Assembly (NCBI RefSeq): GCF_050314255.1
Contig: NZ_JBNPMZ010000001.1
Span: 124,001-188,000 of the forward strand
From: Claveliimonas sp034178805
Lineage (GTDB): Bacteria; Bacillota; Clostridia; Lachnospirales; Lachnospiraceae
DNA: 64,000 nucleotides
Direction of reading: 5' to 3'
The notes under the pieces were generated by a model that had not been told where the DNA came from, did not search any database, and worked only from the letters and a program-made list of their open reading frames with translations. The position numbers were made by a program, and so were the translations under genes. This document shows positions 17,417-25,637 of the stretch, in pieces. Position 1 is the stretch's first letter; the number at the start of each line of letters is the position of its first letter.

Positions 17417-18421
17417 ATGAAAACAGCAAAAAAATTATTGGCAGCAATGCTTGTCATGATTATGGCATTGAGCCTTGCGGCATGTGGTAGTTCATCCACG
17501 GATTCTTCGGATGGAGAAAAGGAAGAGACACAAGCTTCCGGAGATGCAACCTATAAGATTGGTATCTGTCAGCTGGTACAGCATGAAGCGCTTGACGCAG
17601 CAACAAAGGGATTTATGGACACGGTAAAAGAAGAACTCGGTGATGATGTAGTGTTTGATGAACAGAATGCACAGGGAGATTCCAATACATGTTCCACAAT
17701 TATTAATGGTTTTGTATCAGACGGTGTGGACCTGATTCTGGCAAATGCTACACCTGCTCTTCAGGCAGCTGCAGCAGGAACAAATGAGATTCCGATTCTC
17801 GGAACATCTGTAACAGAGTACGGAGTTGCTCTGGAAATTGATGATTTTGATGGTACTGTAGGTGGAAATATTTCCGGAACATCTGACCTTGCACCTCTCG
17901 AGGATCAGGCAAAGATGTTAAATGAACTTTTCCCGGATGCAAAGAAAGTCGGTCTGCTGTACTGTTCCGCAGAGGCTAATTCTCAGTATCAGGTAGATGA
18001 GGTTAAAAAAGCTTTGGAAGGTATGGGCTATACATGCGAGCCTTATGCATTCTCAGATTCTAATGATTTGTCTTCTGTTGTAACAACAGCAGCAGATGAG
18101 TCTGATGTAATCTATGTTCCAACAGATAATACAGTTGCTTCTAACACAGAGCTTATTAACAATATCTGTCTTCCGGCTAAGGTTCCTGTAATTGCAGGAG
18201 AGGAAGGTATCTGCAGCGGATGCGGTGTAGCTACTTTATCTATCAGCTATTATGATCTTGGATGTGCAACAGGTAAGATGGCAGTGAAGATTCTTCAGGG
18301 CGAAGACATTTCCAAGATGCCAATCGAGTATGCACCGAACTTTACAAAGAAATATGTTGCAAGTCGTTGTGAAGAACTGGGAGTTACCATCCCGGATGAT
18401 TATGAAGCAATTGAGGAGTAA
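17417..18421 (+). CDS. ABC importer substrate-binding lipoprotein (TrpX-like family)
   Basis: A 334-residue lipoprotein: a lysine-rich start, a hydrophobic core and the lipobox LAAC with Cys at about residue 22, then a Ser/Asp-rich linker. The mature part matches the ABC substrate-binding family PF04392 (ICQLVQHEALDAATKGF, NAQGD, ILANATPALQAA, VPTDNTVASN). Relatives with this permease type have been linked to aromatic amino acid uptake (TrpXYZ), but the ligand cannot be read from sequence. The ATG at 17417 follows AAGGGAG. Permease and ATPase genes follow. Confidence 0.88.
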   Translation: MKTAKKLLAAMLVMIMALSLAACGSSSTDSSDGEKEETQASGDATYKIGICQLVQHEALDAATKGFMDTVKEELGDDVVFDEQNAQGDSNTCSTIINGFVSDGVDLILANATPALQAAAAGTNEIPILGTSVTEYGVALEIDDFDGTVGGNISGTSDLAPLEDQAKMLNELFPDAKKVGLLYCSAEANSQYQVDEVKKALEGMGYTCEPYAFSDSNDLSSVVTTAADESDVIYVPTDNTVASNTELINNICLPAKVPVIAGEEGICSGCGVATLSISYYDLGCATGKMAVKILQGEDISKMPIEYAPNFTKKYVASRCEELGVTIPDDYEAIEE

Positions 18422-18472
18422 TCGGCTATAATCATAAATCATAACAAAATGATAGAAATCATGAAGATTAGG

Positions 18473-18504
18473 CAGCGGGAAAGTATGTTTTTGCTTTCTC
18501 GCTG
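18473..18504 (+). promoter_or_regulatory. Intercistronic hairpin between binding-protein and permease genes
   Basis: CAGCGGGAAAG (18473-18483) pairs over 11 positions, one a G-T pair, with CTTTCTCGCTG (18494-18504) around a 10-base loop. No T tract follows directly. Such hairpins often stabilise the upstream mRNA or partly terminate, which gives more binding protein than permease. Confidence 0.6.
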
Positions 18505-18554
18505 TATGTCGTATTCGGATGAGTCTGAAATTATAGGAATGGGAGGTTTTATCA

Positions 18555-19487
18555 TTGAATTTTATGTCACTTTTTAATGCAATGCCGGGAGCGATTGCCC
18601 AGGGCTTGATATGGGGAATCATGGCTATCGGTGTTTACATCACTTACAGAATTCTGGATATTGCTGATCTTACGGTAGATGGAACCATGTGTATTGGCGG
18701 TGCTGTCTGTATTATGATGATGTTAAATGGATACAATGTATGGATTGCACTTTTTTTTGCACTTCTTGCAGGAGCAATTGCAGGATTCGTAACGGGAATT
18801 TTTCATACGGCCATGGGAATACCGCCAATCCTGGCCGGTATTCTGACTCAGCTGGCTCTGTGGTCAGCAAACCTTAAAATTATGGGTAAAGCGAACCAGG
18901 CAATTAATGTAGACAAGTATGATCTTCTGGTATCTCTTCGCTACATAAAAGGAGTTGCGCTCAGTAAAAATACAATTTTTATTGTAGCAATTATTATCAT
19001 TGCTGTAATTGCAATTTTATACTGGTTCTTTGGTACGGAACTTGGATGCTCCATCCGTGCTACGGGATGCAACAGCAATATGGCACGTGCCCAGGGAATT
19101 AATACAAACTTTAATAAGGTTCTGGGATTGATGGTATCCAATGGTCTGGTTGCCCTTTCAAGTGCGCTCTTAGCTCAATATCAGGGATTTGCAGATATTA
19201 ATATGGGACGTGGAGCTATTGTAATCGGTCTTGCGGCAGTCATCATAGGAGAAGCTATATTTGGGCGTATTTTCCATAATTTTGCCCTGAATCTTCTGTC
19301 AGTTGCCCTGGGTTCCGTAATCTATTACCTTGTACTTCAAATCGTAATCTGGCTGGGAGTCGATACAGATTTATTAAAAATGTTCTCAGCACTGGTTGTT
19401 GCAGTATTTCTTGCGATTCCTTTCTGGAAAAGCAAATATTTTTCAAAACCGGTAAAAAGAGGAGGAAATGTAAATGCTGGAAATTAA
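18555..19487 (+). CDS. ABC importer permease (BPD_transp_2 family)
   Basis: A 310-residue inner-membrane permease with about eight hydrophobic segments. It opens with AQGLIWGIMAIGVYITYRILDIADLTVDG (around residues 13-41), typical of permeases that partner PF04392 binding proteins and belong to the branched-chain amino acid type. The start is a TTG at 18555, with GGGAGG eight bases before it; the ATG at 18564 is too far from the ribosome site. The 3' end overlaps the ATPase gene by 14 bases. Confidence 0.9.
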   Translation: MNFMSLFNAMPGAIAQGLIWGIMAIGVYITYRILDIADLTVDGTMCIGGAVCIMMMLNGYNVWIALFFALLAGAIAGFVTGIFHTAMGIPPILAGILTQLALWSANLKIMGKANQAINVDKYDLLVSLRYIKGVALSKNTIFIVAIIIIAVIAILYWFFGTELGCSIRATGCNSNMARAQGINTNFNKVLGLMVSNGLVALSSALLAQYQGFADINMGRGAIVIGLAAVIIGEAIFGRIFHNFALNLLSVALGSVIYYLVLQIVIWLGVDTDLLKMFSALVVAVFLAIPFWKSKYFSKPVKRGGNVNAGN

Positions 19488-20268
19488 GAATATATATAAG
19501 ACCTTTAATCCGGGAACAGTGAATGAAAAATGTGCTTTGAATGGTGTTTCACTTAAATTGGAAGATGGAGACTTTGTAACGGTTATCGGTGGAAATGGTG
19601 CAGGAAAATCTACGATGCTGAATGCGGTAGCAGGCGTATGGCCAATAGATGAGGGACAGATTTTGATAGACGGAATCGATGTAACAAAGCTTCCGGAACA
19701 TAAGCGGGCAAAATATCTGGGACGTGTTTTTCAGGATCCAATGACCGGGACAGCTGGGAGTATGGGAATTGAAGAAAATCTTGCATTAGCACAGCGTCGC
19801 GGGGAATCACGTACTTTAAAGCCACGTATTACGAAAAAAGAAAGAGAATCATATAAAGAATTGTTAAAGATTCTGGATCTGGGACTGGAGAATCGTCTCA
19901 CATCAAAGGTAGGTCTTTTATCAGGAGGACAGAGACAGGCTCTGACACTTCTAATGGCAACACTAAAGAAACCGAAGCTTCTTCTTTTGGATGAACATAC
20001 AGCAGCACTTGACCCGAAGACAGCAGCCAAGGTTTTGGATACTACGGAAAAAATAGTAAGCAGAGACAACCTGACCACTCTTATGATCACCCATAATATG
20101 AAGGATGCGATTGCCCACGGTAATCGACTGATTATGATGATGGATGGAAAAATCATTCTTGATATCAGTGGAGAAGAGAAAAAGAAACTTACCGTAGAAG
20201 ACCTGCTTCATCAATTTGAGCTTGCAAGCGGTGAAGAATTCGCCAGCGATAAGGCACTTCTGGGATAA
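19474..20268 (+). CDS. ABC importer ATP-binding protein
   Basis: A 264-residue ABC ATPase with Walker A GGNGAGKST, Q-loop FQDP, signature LSGGQRQA, Walker B LLLLDEHTAALD and the switch histidine in MITHNM. It powers the importer encoded just upstream. AGGAGG precedes the ATG, which lies within the permease gene. This ends the plus-strand operon, which faces the TtcA-like gene. Confidence 0.93.
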   Translation: MLEIKNIYKTFNPGTVNEKCALNGVSLKLEDGDFVTVIGGNGAGKSTMLNAVAGVWPIDEGQILIDGIDVTKLPEHKRAKYLGRVFQDPMTGTAGSMGIEENLALAQRRGESRTLKPRITKKERESYKELLKILDLGLENRLTSKVGLLSGGQRQALTLLMATLKKPKLLLLDEHTAALDPKTAAKVLDTTEKIVSRDNLTTLMITHNMKDAIAHGNRLIMMMDGKIILDISGEEKKKLTVEDLLHQFELASGEEFASDKALLG

Positions 20269-20291
20269 AGTATTTTAGTATAAAGATTTAA

Positions 20292-20347
20292 GCGCGTGAG
20301 ATGCGAAACGGCACGGTAAAATGTATCGATGTCTGCATTCCACGCGC
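20292..20347. repeat. Inverted repeat between convergent genes
   Basis: GCGCGTG at 20292-20298 pairs with CACGCGC at 20341-20347, with a further ATGC/GCAT (20301-20304, 20335-20338). The loop is about 30 bases and the flanking T-richness is weak on both strands. It may be a bidirectional terminator between the ABC ATPase and TtcA-like genes, but the form is not classical. Confidence 0.4.
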
Positions 20348-20371
20348 ATTTTCATGAGAAAAATTTTTGAT

Positions 20372-21106
20372 TTACCGAACATGTGGTACGCGTTCCGGCC
20401 ATCCCTTGATATTTCCGTTCAGGATAGCCGTAAACATGCGCTGTTTTGCACCGGGATGCTCCATATTCAACTGTTTTACGAGCTCCTTGGCATATTGACG
20501 CTTGGTATACCCGTCAATCGGACAGCGGCTGGTTACGACCGGCAGCTGATACATATTCTTAAATCCAATCACATCAGCCTCATCTACGAACATAATCGGA
20601 CGAATGACGGTAAGCTCCATTCTGTCCAGATAGGTCTTTGGAGAGAAGGAATAGAATCGTCCCTCAAAGATGAGAGAGAGGAGCATCGTTTCAATAATAT
20701 CATCCTTGTGATGCGCGTAAGCTACCTTATTACAGCCCATTTCCTTAACAGCCTGATTCAGTGCGCCTTTTCTCATTTTTGCGCAGAGAGAGCAGGGATT
20801 CGGCTCTTTTCGCTCTTCAAAAAGAATGTGGGCAATGTCTGTTTTTACGATTCTATATGGAATCTCCAATTCCTTGCAAAGTTTCTGAACCGGAGTAAAA
20901 TCACACTCAGAGTATCCGAGGTCTACGGTGATGGCGCTGAGTTCAAATTTCTTCGGATAAAATCGTTTCAGTCCGTGCATGGCATAGAGAAGAGTAAGGC
21001 TGTCCTTTCCTCCGGAGACACCTACCGCAATGTGATCTCCTTCCTGTATCATCTGATATTCATCCACGGCTTTTCTTGTATAACTTAATAATTGCTGTAA
21101 TTTCAT
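20372..21106 (-). CDS. TtcA-family tRNA 2-thiolation protein
   Basis: A 244-residue PP-loop ATPase with SGGKDS at residues 31-36 and paired cysteines in PNPCSLCAKMRKG, plus a Cys in SRCPIDGYTKRQ. This matches the TtcA/TilS-like family that activates a tRNA base with ATP for sulfur insertion, TtcA making 2-thiocytidine at position 32. The substrate of Firmicute members is less certain. The gene seems monocistronic and converges with the ABC importer. Confidence 0.85.
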   Translation of the reverse strand: MKLQQLLSYTRKAVDEYQMIQEGDHIAVGVSGGKDSLTLLYAMHGLKRFYPKKFELSAITVDLGYSECDFTPVQKLCKELEIPYRIVKTDIAHILFEERKEPNPCSLCAKMRKGALNQAVKEMGCNKVAYAHHKDDIIETMLLSLIFEGRFYSFSPKTYLDRMELTVIRPIMFVDEADVIGFKNMYQLPVVTSRCPIDGYTKRQYAKELVKQLNMEHPGAKQRMFTAILNGNIKGWPERVPHVR

Positions 21107-21173
21107 TTGCGGGTAAATCCTTTCTGTGTTTACATATATTTATTATGTCTCCACTCTGACATATTGTAATTTG

Positions 21174-22235
21174 TTACGGTTCTCTGAGCTTTACTGCAGA
21201 GGCAGCCTGACGTCTTCGATTTTCATCAATAGCAGCATAATGCTTTTTAGTAGTATTGACATCTTTATGGCCGAGAACATCTGCAACAAGATAGATATCT
21301 CCGGTTTCCTTATACAGAGATGTTCCATAAGTACTGCGAAGCTTGTGTGGCGTAATTTTCTTATTTGGTGTTACCTGACGTGCATATTTTTTTACCATAT
21401 TTTCAACGGCCTGTACACCCATTCGACGTTTTTGTGTGGAAAGAAACAGTGCATTTTCATGACCGGAAAGAGGCTGAATGAATTTTCGGTCTGTTTCTAT
21501 ATATTCAATCAGAGCATCTGCAACCTCATCGCTGAAATAAACAATCATTTCGTTGCCGCCTTTTCGTGTAACTTTGATTCCGTTATTTTTAAAATCCACG
21601 TCGTTCAGGTCCAGTCCCACACATTCGGATACACGGATTCCGGTACCAAGTAATAATGTAAGAATGGCAAGATCCCGTTTCTTTGTCTTCTCATAGTATA
21701 CTTTAGCCTGTCCGGTAAGTGTATTTCCACAATGTTCTACAAAATCCAGCAACATGGCAACCTCATCCGTTTCCAGACGTATGATTGCTTTATCATGCAT
21801 TTTAGGCATATCCACTAATAAAGTAGGATTCCTGGAGATGGACTGATGTTTATAATAATATCCATAGAAGCTTCTGAGAGCCGACATCTTGCGTGCAAGG
21901 CCTTTTTCTCCGTTATAGCGGAGTTCTTCATCCTCGCTTTTATAAACCTTCAGATATTCCATATATTCCTCAATATCAATCGGTTCCAGCCGTTCCAGGT
22001 CATGCAGAGTAAACTGGTCAATGGTATAGGAAGAAAATATGGGATTATTCTCCATAAGAAAATGAAAAAATACCCGGATATCATAGGCATAATTCATCCG
22101 TGTCCGTATGGAGGACGTTGGTTCCATTGCTCGGAAATAATCCCTGGCAAAAGGAGGAAGGGTTTTAAGAATCTCTCGGAGACGCAATGTATAATCAATA
22201 TTTGTCTGCTCATGATAGGTGATTTGTTTTGCCAT
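21174..22235 (-). CDS. Tyrosine recombinase (XerC/XerD-like)
   Basis: A 353-residue site-specific recombinase. The N-terminal SAM-like domain (about 35-130) is followed by a catalytic domain with a full active site: Arg201 in GTGIRVSE, Lys225 in the beta-hairpin, His297 and Arg300 in HKLR, His323 in LGHKDVNT and Tyr333. It should be active. There are no phage or plasmid genes around it and it has a strong promoter of its own, so a housekeeping or Xer-like role is more likely than a prophage integrase, though the target site is unknown. ACCTCCT on the plus strand marks its ribosome site. Confidence 0.9.
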   Translation of the reverse strand: MAKQITYHEQTNIDYTLRLREILKTLPPFARDYFRAMEPTSSIRTRMNYAYDIRVFFHFLMENNPIFSSYTIDQFTLHDLERLEPIDIEEYMEYLKVYKSEDEELRYNGEKGLARKMSALRSFYGYYYKHQSISRNPTLLVDMPKMHDKAIIRLETDEVAMLLDFVEHCGNTLTGQAKVYYEKTKKRDLAILTLLLGTGIRVSECVGLDLNDVDFKNNGIKVTRKGGNEMIVYFSDEVADALIEYIETDRKFIQPLSGHENALFLSTQKRRMGVQAVENMVKKYARQVTPNKKITPHKLRSTYGTSLYKETGDIYLVADVLGHKDVNTTKKHYAAIDENRRRQAASAVKLREP

Positions 22236-22264
22236 AAGTAATTTTACCTCCTGTATACGGATTG

Positions 22265-22293
22265 ATTATACCATCTTCTATATTTTCTGTCTA
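22265..22293 (-). promoter_or_regulatory. Sigma-A promoter of the tyrosine recombinase gene
   Basis: Read on the minus strand, TAGACA (22288-22293) and TATAAT (22265-22270) are separated by 17 bases, 30 bases before the ATG. Confidence 0.8.
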
Positions 22294-22350
22294 TATCTTT
22301 TGGAAAAATCGGTATTTTACGTATAGATTGGCATTACCCGATATATGTAG

Positions 22351-22394
22351 TAAAAAATAACACCCGGTCATAATATGTGTAACTGAGTGTTATT
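22351..22394 (-). terminator. Rho-independent terminator after the LysM gene
   Basis: On the minus strand AATAACAC pairs with GTGTTATT (22387-22394 and 22356-22363) and is followed by TTTT. It separates the LysM gene from the recombinase gene. Confidence 0.72.
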
Positions 22395-22431
22395 GATTTT
22401 ACTTTCATATTTTCTTAGATACTAATAATAT

Positions 22432-22794
22432 CTAAGGTTCAATATTTGTATCGCAGTATACGACCGTCAGATATCTTCCCTCATGAATCTCATCACTTTT
22501 CAGGCCATTGATGTCTTTTAGTTCTTCAATATAATCCCAGATGGAAGAAAATCCATCCGGCATATATTCCTCAGCAATGCTCCAAAGGGTGTCACCTGAT
22601 TCCAACTGGATACTTTTATATAAAACACAGGAAGAACTGGATTCTGTAGTGTGATCACTAGCTTCTACGAAGCTTGTGCTGACGAAAAGTGCCATGATTA
22701 GTATAAATGTAAATGACAGGATTGCAATGAAACTATGTCTAATTACAATAGCTTCTCTTCTCTTTTTAGTCTGTTTTCTGCCTGGTGTTTTCAT
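22432..22794 (-). CDS. YneA-like SOS-controlled LysM membrane protein
   Basis: A 120-residue protein with a basic N-terminus, one membrane segment (about residues 22-44) and a C-terminal LysM domain (about 62-112, SGDTLWSIAEEYMP then EGRYLTVVYC). The architecture and the divergent position next to lexA match Bacillus YneA, the SOS-induced protein that delays division after DNA damage. Sequence identity to YneA cannot be judged here. The promoter is a perfect TTGACA-17-TATAAT element covered by two LexA boxes, so tight repression by LexA is expected. Confidence 0.82.
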   Translation of the reverse strand: MKTPGRKQTKKRREAIVIRHSFIAILSFTFILIMALFVSTSFVEASDHTTESSSSCVLYKSIQLESGDTLWSIAEEYMPDGFSSIWDYIEELKDINGLKSDEIHEGRYLTVVYCDTNIEP

Positions 22795-22822
22795 AACTTC
22801 TTCCCCCTTAATCCGAATGTAT

Positions 22823-22836
22823 CGAACATCTGTTCT
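22823..22836. promoter_or_regulatory. LexA (SOS) box 1
   Basis: CGAACATCTGTTCT matches the Gram-positive SOS box (CGAAC-N4-GTTCG) at all but the last base. It lies just downstream of the -10 of the LysM gene, at the transcription start. Confidence 0.85.
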
Positions 22837-22846
22837 TTGTGACTAA

Positions 22847-22875
22847 ATTATACGACACGAACAAATGTTTGTCAA
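22847..22875 (-). promoter_or_regulatory. Perfect-consensus promoter of the LysM gene
   Basis: On the minus strand TTGACA (22870-22875) and TATAAT (22847-22852) are exactly 17 bases apart. LexA box 2 lies in the spacer and touches the -35; box 1 lies at the start site. Confidence 0.88.
22858..22871. promoter_or_regulatory. LexA (SOS) box 2
   Basis: CGAACAAATGTTTG, inside the spacer of the LysM promoter. Its reverse complement differs from box 3 at only one base, so boxes 2 and 3 are a mirrored pair. Confidence 0.8.
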
Positions 22876-22907
22876 TAGAAGATAATTAAATCCGAACACA
22901 TTTTCTT

Positions 22908-22921
22908 CAAACATTTGTTTG
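22908..22921. promoter_or_regulatory. LexA (SOS) box 3, lexA autoregulation
   Basis: CAAACATTTGTTTG overlaps the -35 region of the lexA promoter. It is a weaker match than box 1 but nearly identical to box 2 read in reverse. Confidence 0.72.
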
Positions 22922-22942
22922 CGTTTTTATTTGCACTATGAT
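22915..22942 (+). promoter_or_regulatory. Candidate lexA promoter
   Basis: TTGTTT (22915-22920), 16 bases, TATGAT (22937-22942). A second reading is TTGCGT at 22919 with TAAAAT at 22942-22947. Either way box 3 overlaps the -35, as expected for autoregulation. Confidence 0.55.
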
Positions 22943-23037
22943 AAAATATTTTTAAATGCAAATGAACGTATTTATGTGAATGTTATAACGGTATGTGCCG
23001 GATTATAAGGATGAATTGCATGAGAAAGGGGATTATT

Positions 23038-23655
23038 ATGGCACAGGGAAAGATCAGCCCAAAACAGCAGGAAATTTTAGAATATATTAAATCACAGATA
23101 TTGAGCAGAGGTTTTCCTCCGGCTGTACGTGATATATGTGAGGCTGTGAATCTGAAGTCAACCTCTTCTGTTCACTCCCATCTTGAGACTCTGGAGAAGA
23201 ATGGATATATCAGAAGGGATCCTACTAAGCCGAGAGCTATCGAGATTCTGGATGACACTTTTAATCTGACACGTCGGGAAGTTACGAATGTTCCACTTGT
23301 GGGTCGTGTGGCCGCCGGTGAACCTATTCTGGCGGAACAGAATATAGAGAATTATTTTCCATTTCCGGTAGATATGCTTCCGAATAACCAGACTTTTCTT
23401 CTGTCTGTACGTGGGGAAAGTATGATCAATGCGGGTATTCTGGATGGGGATATGGTTCTTGTGGAACAAAAGAATACAGCTCATAATGGCGAGATGGTAG
23501 TTGCCTTGATTGAAGATGGCGCAACTGTTAAGACATTTTACAAAGAAGAAGGAGTAATTCGTCTTCAGCCTGAGAATGATTTCATGGATCCGATTATCGT
23601 GAGGGATGTTCAGATCCTTGGAAAAGTAATCGGAGTTTTCCGTTTCTTTCATTAA
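23038..23655 (+). CDS. lexA: LexA SOS repressor
   Basis: A 205-residue repressor-protease. The N-terminal winged helix (about 1-65, SPKQQEILEYI, STSSVHSHLETLEKNGYI) binds SOS boxes. The C-terminal S24 domain has the Ala93-Gly94 cleavage site in VAAGEPI, catalytic Ser128 in RGESM and Lys165 in TVKTF. RecA filaments on damaged DNA trigger self-cleavage and derepression. The ATG at 23038 with AAAGGGG upstream fits the family N-terminus; an ATG at 23020 with AAGGA upstream is a possible longer form. Confidence 0.97.
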   Translation: MAQGKISPKQQEILEYIKSQILSRGFPPAVRDICEAVNLKSTSSVHSHLETLEKNGYIRRDPTKPRAIEILDDTFNLTRREVTNVPLVGRVAAGEPILAEQNIENYFPFPVDMLPNNQTFLLSVRGESMINAGILDGDMVLVEQKNTAHNGEMVVALIEDGATVKTFYKEEGVIRLQPENDFMDPIIVRDVQILGKVIGVFRFFH

Positions 23656-23676
23656 GAATTAAGTATAAAAAAGATT

Positions 23677-23717
23677 AAAAAAGTCCAGACAGTCTGAATA
23701 ACTGCGTGGACTTTTTT
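23677..23717. terminator. Bidirectional terminator between lexA and rsfS
   Basis: AAAAAAGTCCA (23677-23687) pairs with TGGACTTTTTT (23707-23717). The A and T tracts make it work on both strands for these convergent genes. Confidence 0.9.
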
Positions 23718-23722
23718 GATTC

Positions 23723-24073
23723 TTATAATTCTTCCGGTGCTACTTCCATTCCGTCACTCCAGATGCGCTCCAGATTGTAGAAAGAACGGTTCTCACGGTC
23801 AAAAACATGTATGATTACATCTCCATAGTCGAGAAGTACCCATGTTCCTGCTCCGTAGCCTTCACGCTGTTTGAGGGTGAATCCTGCTTCGTGCATCTTC
23901 TCTTCTACATTGTCTACCAGGGCATTTACCTGGCTGTTGCTGCTTCCGTTTGCAATAATAAAGTAATCTGCAATTACAGAAACCTGAGAGATATTAATGA
24001 CGCGAATATCTTCGCCTTTTTTCTCGTCCAATGCATGCCACGCGGTGCGGGCCATGTTCTTTGCATGTTCCAT
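23723..24073 (-). CDS. rsfS: Ribosome silencing factor RsfS
   Basis: A 116-residue RsfS/Iojap protein (VIADYFIIANGSSNSQ, GTWVLLDYGDVIIHVF). It binds L14 on the 50S subunit and blocks subunit joining when nutrients are short. It is the last gene of the obg-yhbY-nadD-yqeK-rsfS run, four bases after yqeK, and is followed by the terminator shared with lexA. Confidence 0.95.
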   Translation of the reverse strand: MEHAKNMARTAWHALDEKKGEDIRVINISQVSVIADYFIIANGSSNSQVNALVDNVEEKMHEAGFTLKQREGYGAGTWVLLDYGDVIIHVFDRENRSFYNLERIWSDGMEVAPEEL

Positions 24074-24077
24074 AAGG

Positions 24078-24668
24078 TTACATCTCCTCTTCTTTTTTTA
24101 ATATCTGTCTGTAATACTGATATGTTTTCTCTGTCATGGGATCCAGAGGGATATTCCTGGAAGCCAGATAGGTCAGAGAATCTTCAAGAATCCGATAGAG
24201 ACATTGATCAATATCAGTATACGCAAGTTTTCGAACGACTGCCATATTGGGCAGTTCCTTTCTGCCAGGTTCCATATAATCTGCGATATAAATAATTTTT
24301 TCCAGCATAGTCATTTCCGGTTTGCCGGTAGTATGGCTTGCAATTGCATTAATAATCTCCCGATCTTCTATATGATATTTTTTGGCGGCAATAAATGCAC
24401 CAAGTTTTGCATGAAGAAGACTGGGATTTTTTAATTCAACCTCTGACACACTGAGATGATACTTATCACACATACGGATTTTTTTGGCAGATGGGATGCA
24501 TTTTGCACAGTCATGCAAAAGACCTGCGATCATTGCCTGCTCAATATCTGTGCCATGGCACATTGCAAGAGATGCTGCGGTGTACATGACTCCCATGGTA
24601 TGGTCATAACGATCCCTGTCCAGATATTTTTTTAGTTTTCTGCTTATTTTACTTATGTGTTCATTCAT
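24078..24668 (-). CDS. yqeK: YqeK family HD-domain Ap4A hydrolase
   Basis: A 196-residue HD-domain phosphohydrolase with RYDHTMGV, GLLHDCAK (the HD pair), HAKLGAFIA and HTTG motifs. Characterised YqeK proteins split diadenosine tetraphosphate symmetrically. It lies between nadD and rsfS, the standard Firmicutes order. Confidence 0.93.
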   Translation of the reverse strand: MNEHISKISRKLKKYLDRDRYDHTMGVMYTAASLAMCHGTDIEQAMIAGLLHDCAKCIPSAKKIRMCDKYHLSVSEVELKNPSLLHAKLGAFIAAKKYHIEDREIINAIASHTTGKPEMTMLEKIIYIADYMEPGRKELPNMAVVRKLAYTDIDQCLYRILEDSLTYLASRNIPLDPMTEKTYQYYRQILKKEEEM

Positions 24669-24681
24669 AGTCTTATCCTGA

Positions 24682-25293
24682 TTACCGATATAATCCGTGT
24701 TCTTTAATGTACTGCTCTACTGTTTCCGGTACCAGTCCCGAGATAGATTTTCCTTCAGAAATCATTTCCCGAAGTTCATGGGAGGATACATCCATCAACG
24801 GGGAAGATAACAGCCGGATATCTGTTTCAGCACCATATTTTTCTTTCAGCAGTTCAATCTGTCGGTTCATAATTTCGCTGTTATTCTTATCTCCGCGAAA
24901 TGCCGCAAGAATCGTACATATCTTCAGAATCCGTTCCGGTTTCATCCACTTGTTGATGTCGAATAACGAATCTGCCCCTATTATGAAATAAAATGAATCT
25001 TCCGGATATATTTCTTTAAAATGTTCCAGTGTCTGATAGGAATAGGAAAGTTCCTGCCGTCTCACTTCATAATCTTCCAATCGAAAGTACGGTACATCCT
25101 GAATGGCAAGTTCCGTCATGCGGGCTCTGATGTCAGCACTGTAGCTTGCGCTGATACCTGCTTTGTGAGGCGGATTTCCATTTGGCATAAACCATACCTG
25201 ATCAAGCCCGAAAGAACGATAAGAATATTCGCCCAGCATCAGATGACCATTATGAATCGGATTAAATGTTCCGCCCATGATTCCAATTTTCAT
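24682..25293 (-). CDS. nadD: Nicotinate-nucleotide adenylyltransferase
   Basis: A 203-residue nucleotidyltransferase with GGTFNPIHNGH at the start, where the HxGH motif binds ATP, WFMPNGNPPHK and the C-terminal SSHELR-like segment (VSSHELREMI). It makes deamido-NAD from nicotinate mononucleotide and ATP, an essential step. It lies between yhbY and yqeK. Confidence 0.96.
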   Translation of the reverse strand: MKIGIMGGTFNPIHNGHLMLGEYSYRSFGLDQVWFMPNGNPPHKAGISASYSADIRARMTELAIQDVPYFRLEDYEVRRQELSYSYQTLEHFKEIYPEDSFYFIIGADSLFDINKWMKPERILKICTILAAFRGDKNNSEIMNRQIELLKEKYGAETDIRLLSSPLMDVSSHELREMISEGKSISGLVPETVEQYIKEHGLYR

Positions 25294-25331
25294 CGGTACA
25301 CCTCTTTTACATGAAAATATACATAAATTAT

Positions 25332-25622
25332 TTATGGTAACTGTATTTTCTTTTTATCATCTTTTCCTTCTTTATAAAGGACAATTTTCTTTCCAATTAC
25401 CTGAACCACCTGGGAGCGGGTTCTCTCTGCCAGCATCTGTGCCAGTTCCTTCGGGTCATCAGCACAATTCTGCAGTACGCTGACTTTGATCAGTTCTCTG
25501 GCGTCCAGCGCCTCATTGATGGCTTTTGTGAGTTCAGGTGTCATACTGTTCTTGCCGATCTGGAAAATTGCATCCATGGTCATGGCAAGGCTCTTTAAAT
25601 AGGCTCTCTGCTTTGTAGTCAT
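25332..25622 (-). CDS. yhbY: YhbY-type CRM-domain RNA-binding protein
   Basis: A 96-residue single CRM-domain protein (LTTKQRAYLKSLA-like start, FQIGKNSMT, ALDARELIKV, VVQVIGKKIVLY) that associates with pre-50S particles. ATG at 25622 is chosen; a GTG codon directly before it is the alternative. It follows obg by 15 bases. Confidence 0.92.
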   Translation of the reverse strand: MTTKQRAYLKSLAMTMDAIFQIGKNSMTPELTKAINEALDARELIKVSVLQNCADDPKELAQMLAERTRSQVVQVIGKKIVLYKEGKDDKKKIQLP

Positions 25623-25637
25623 CACTTTTTTCCCTTC

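Noticed and set aside
20321..21088. 255-codon plus-strand ORF across the TtcA-like gene
   Set aside because: The minus strand has an intact PP-loop enzyme; this frame shows no family motif.
21174..22235. Prophage integrase with flanking element
   Set aside because: No phage genes, attachment repeats, tRNA gene or composition shift around it.
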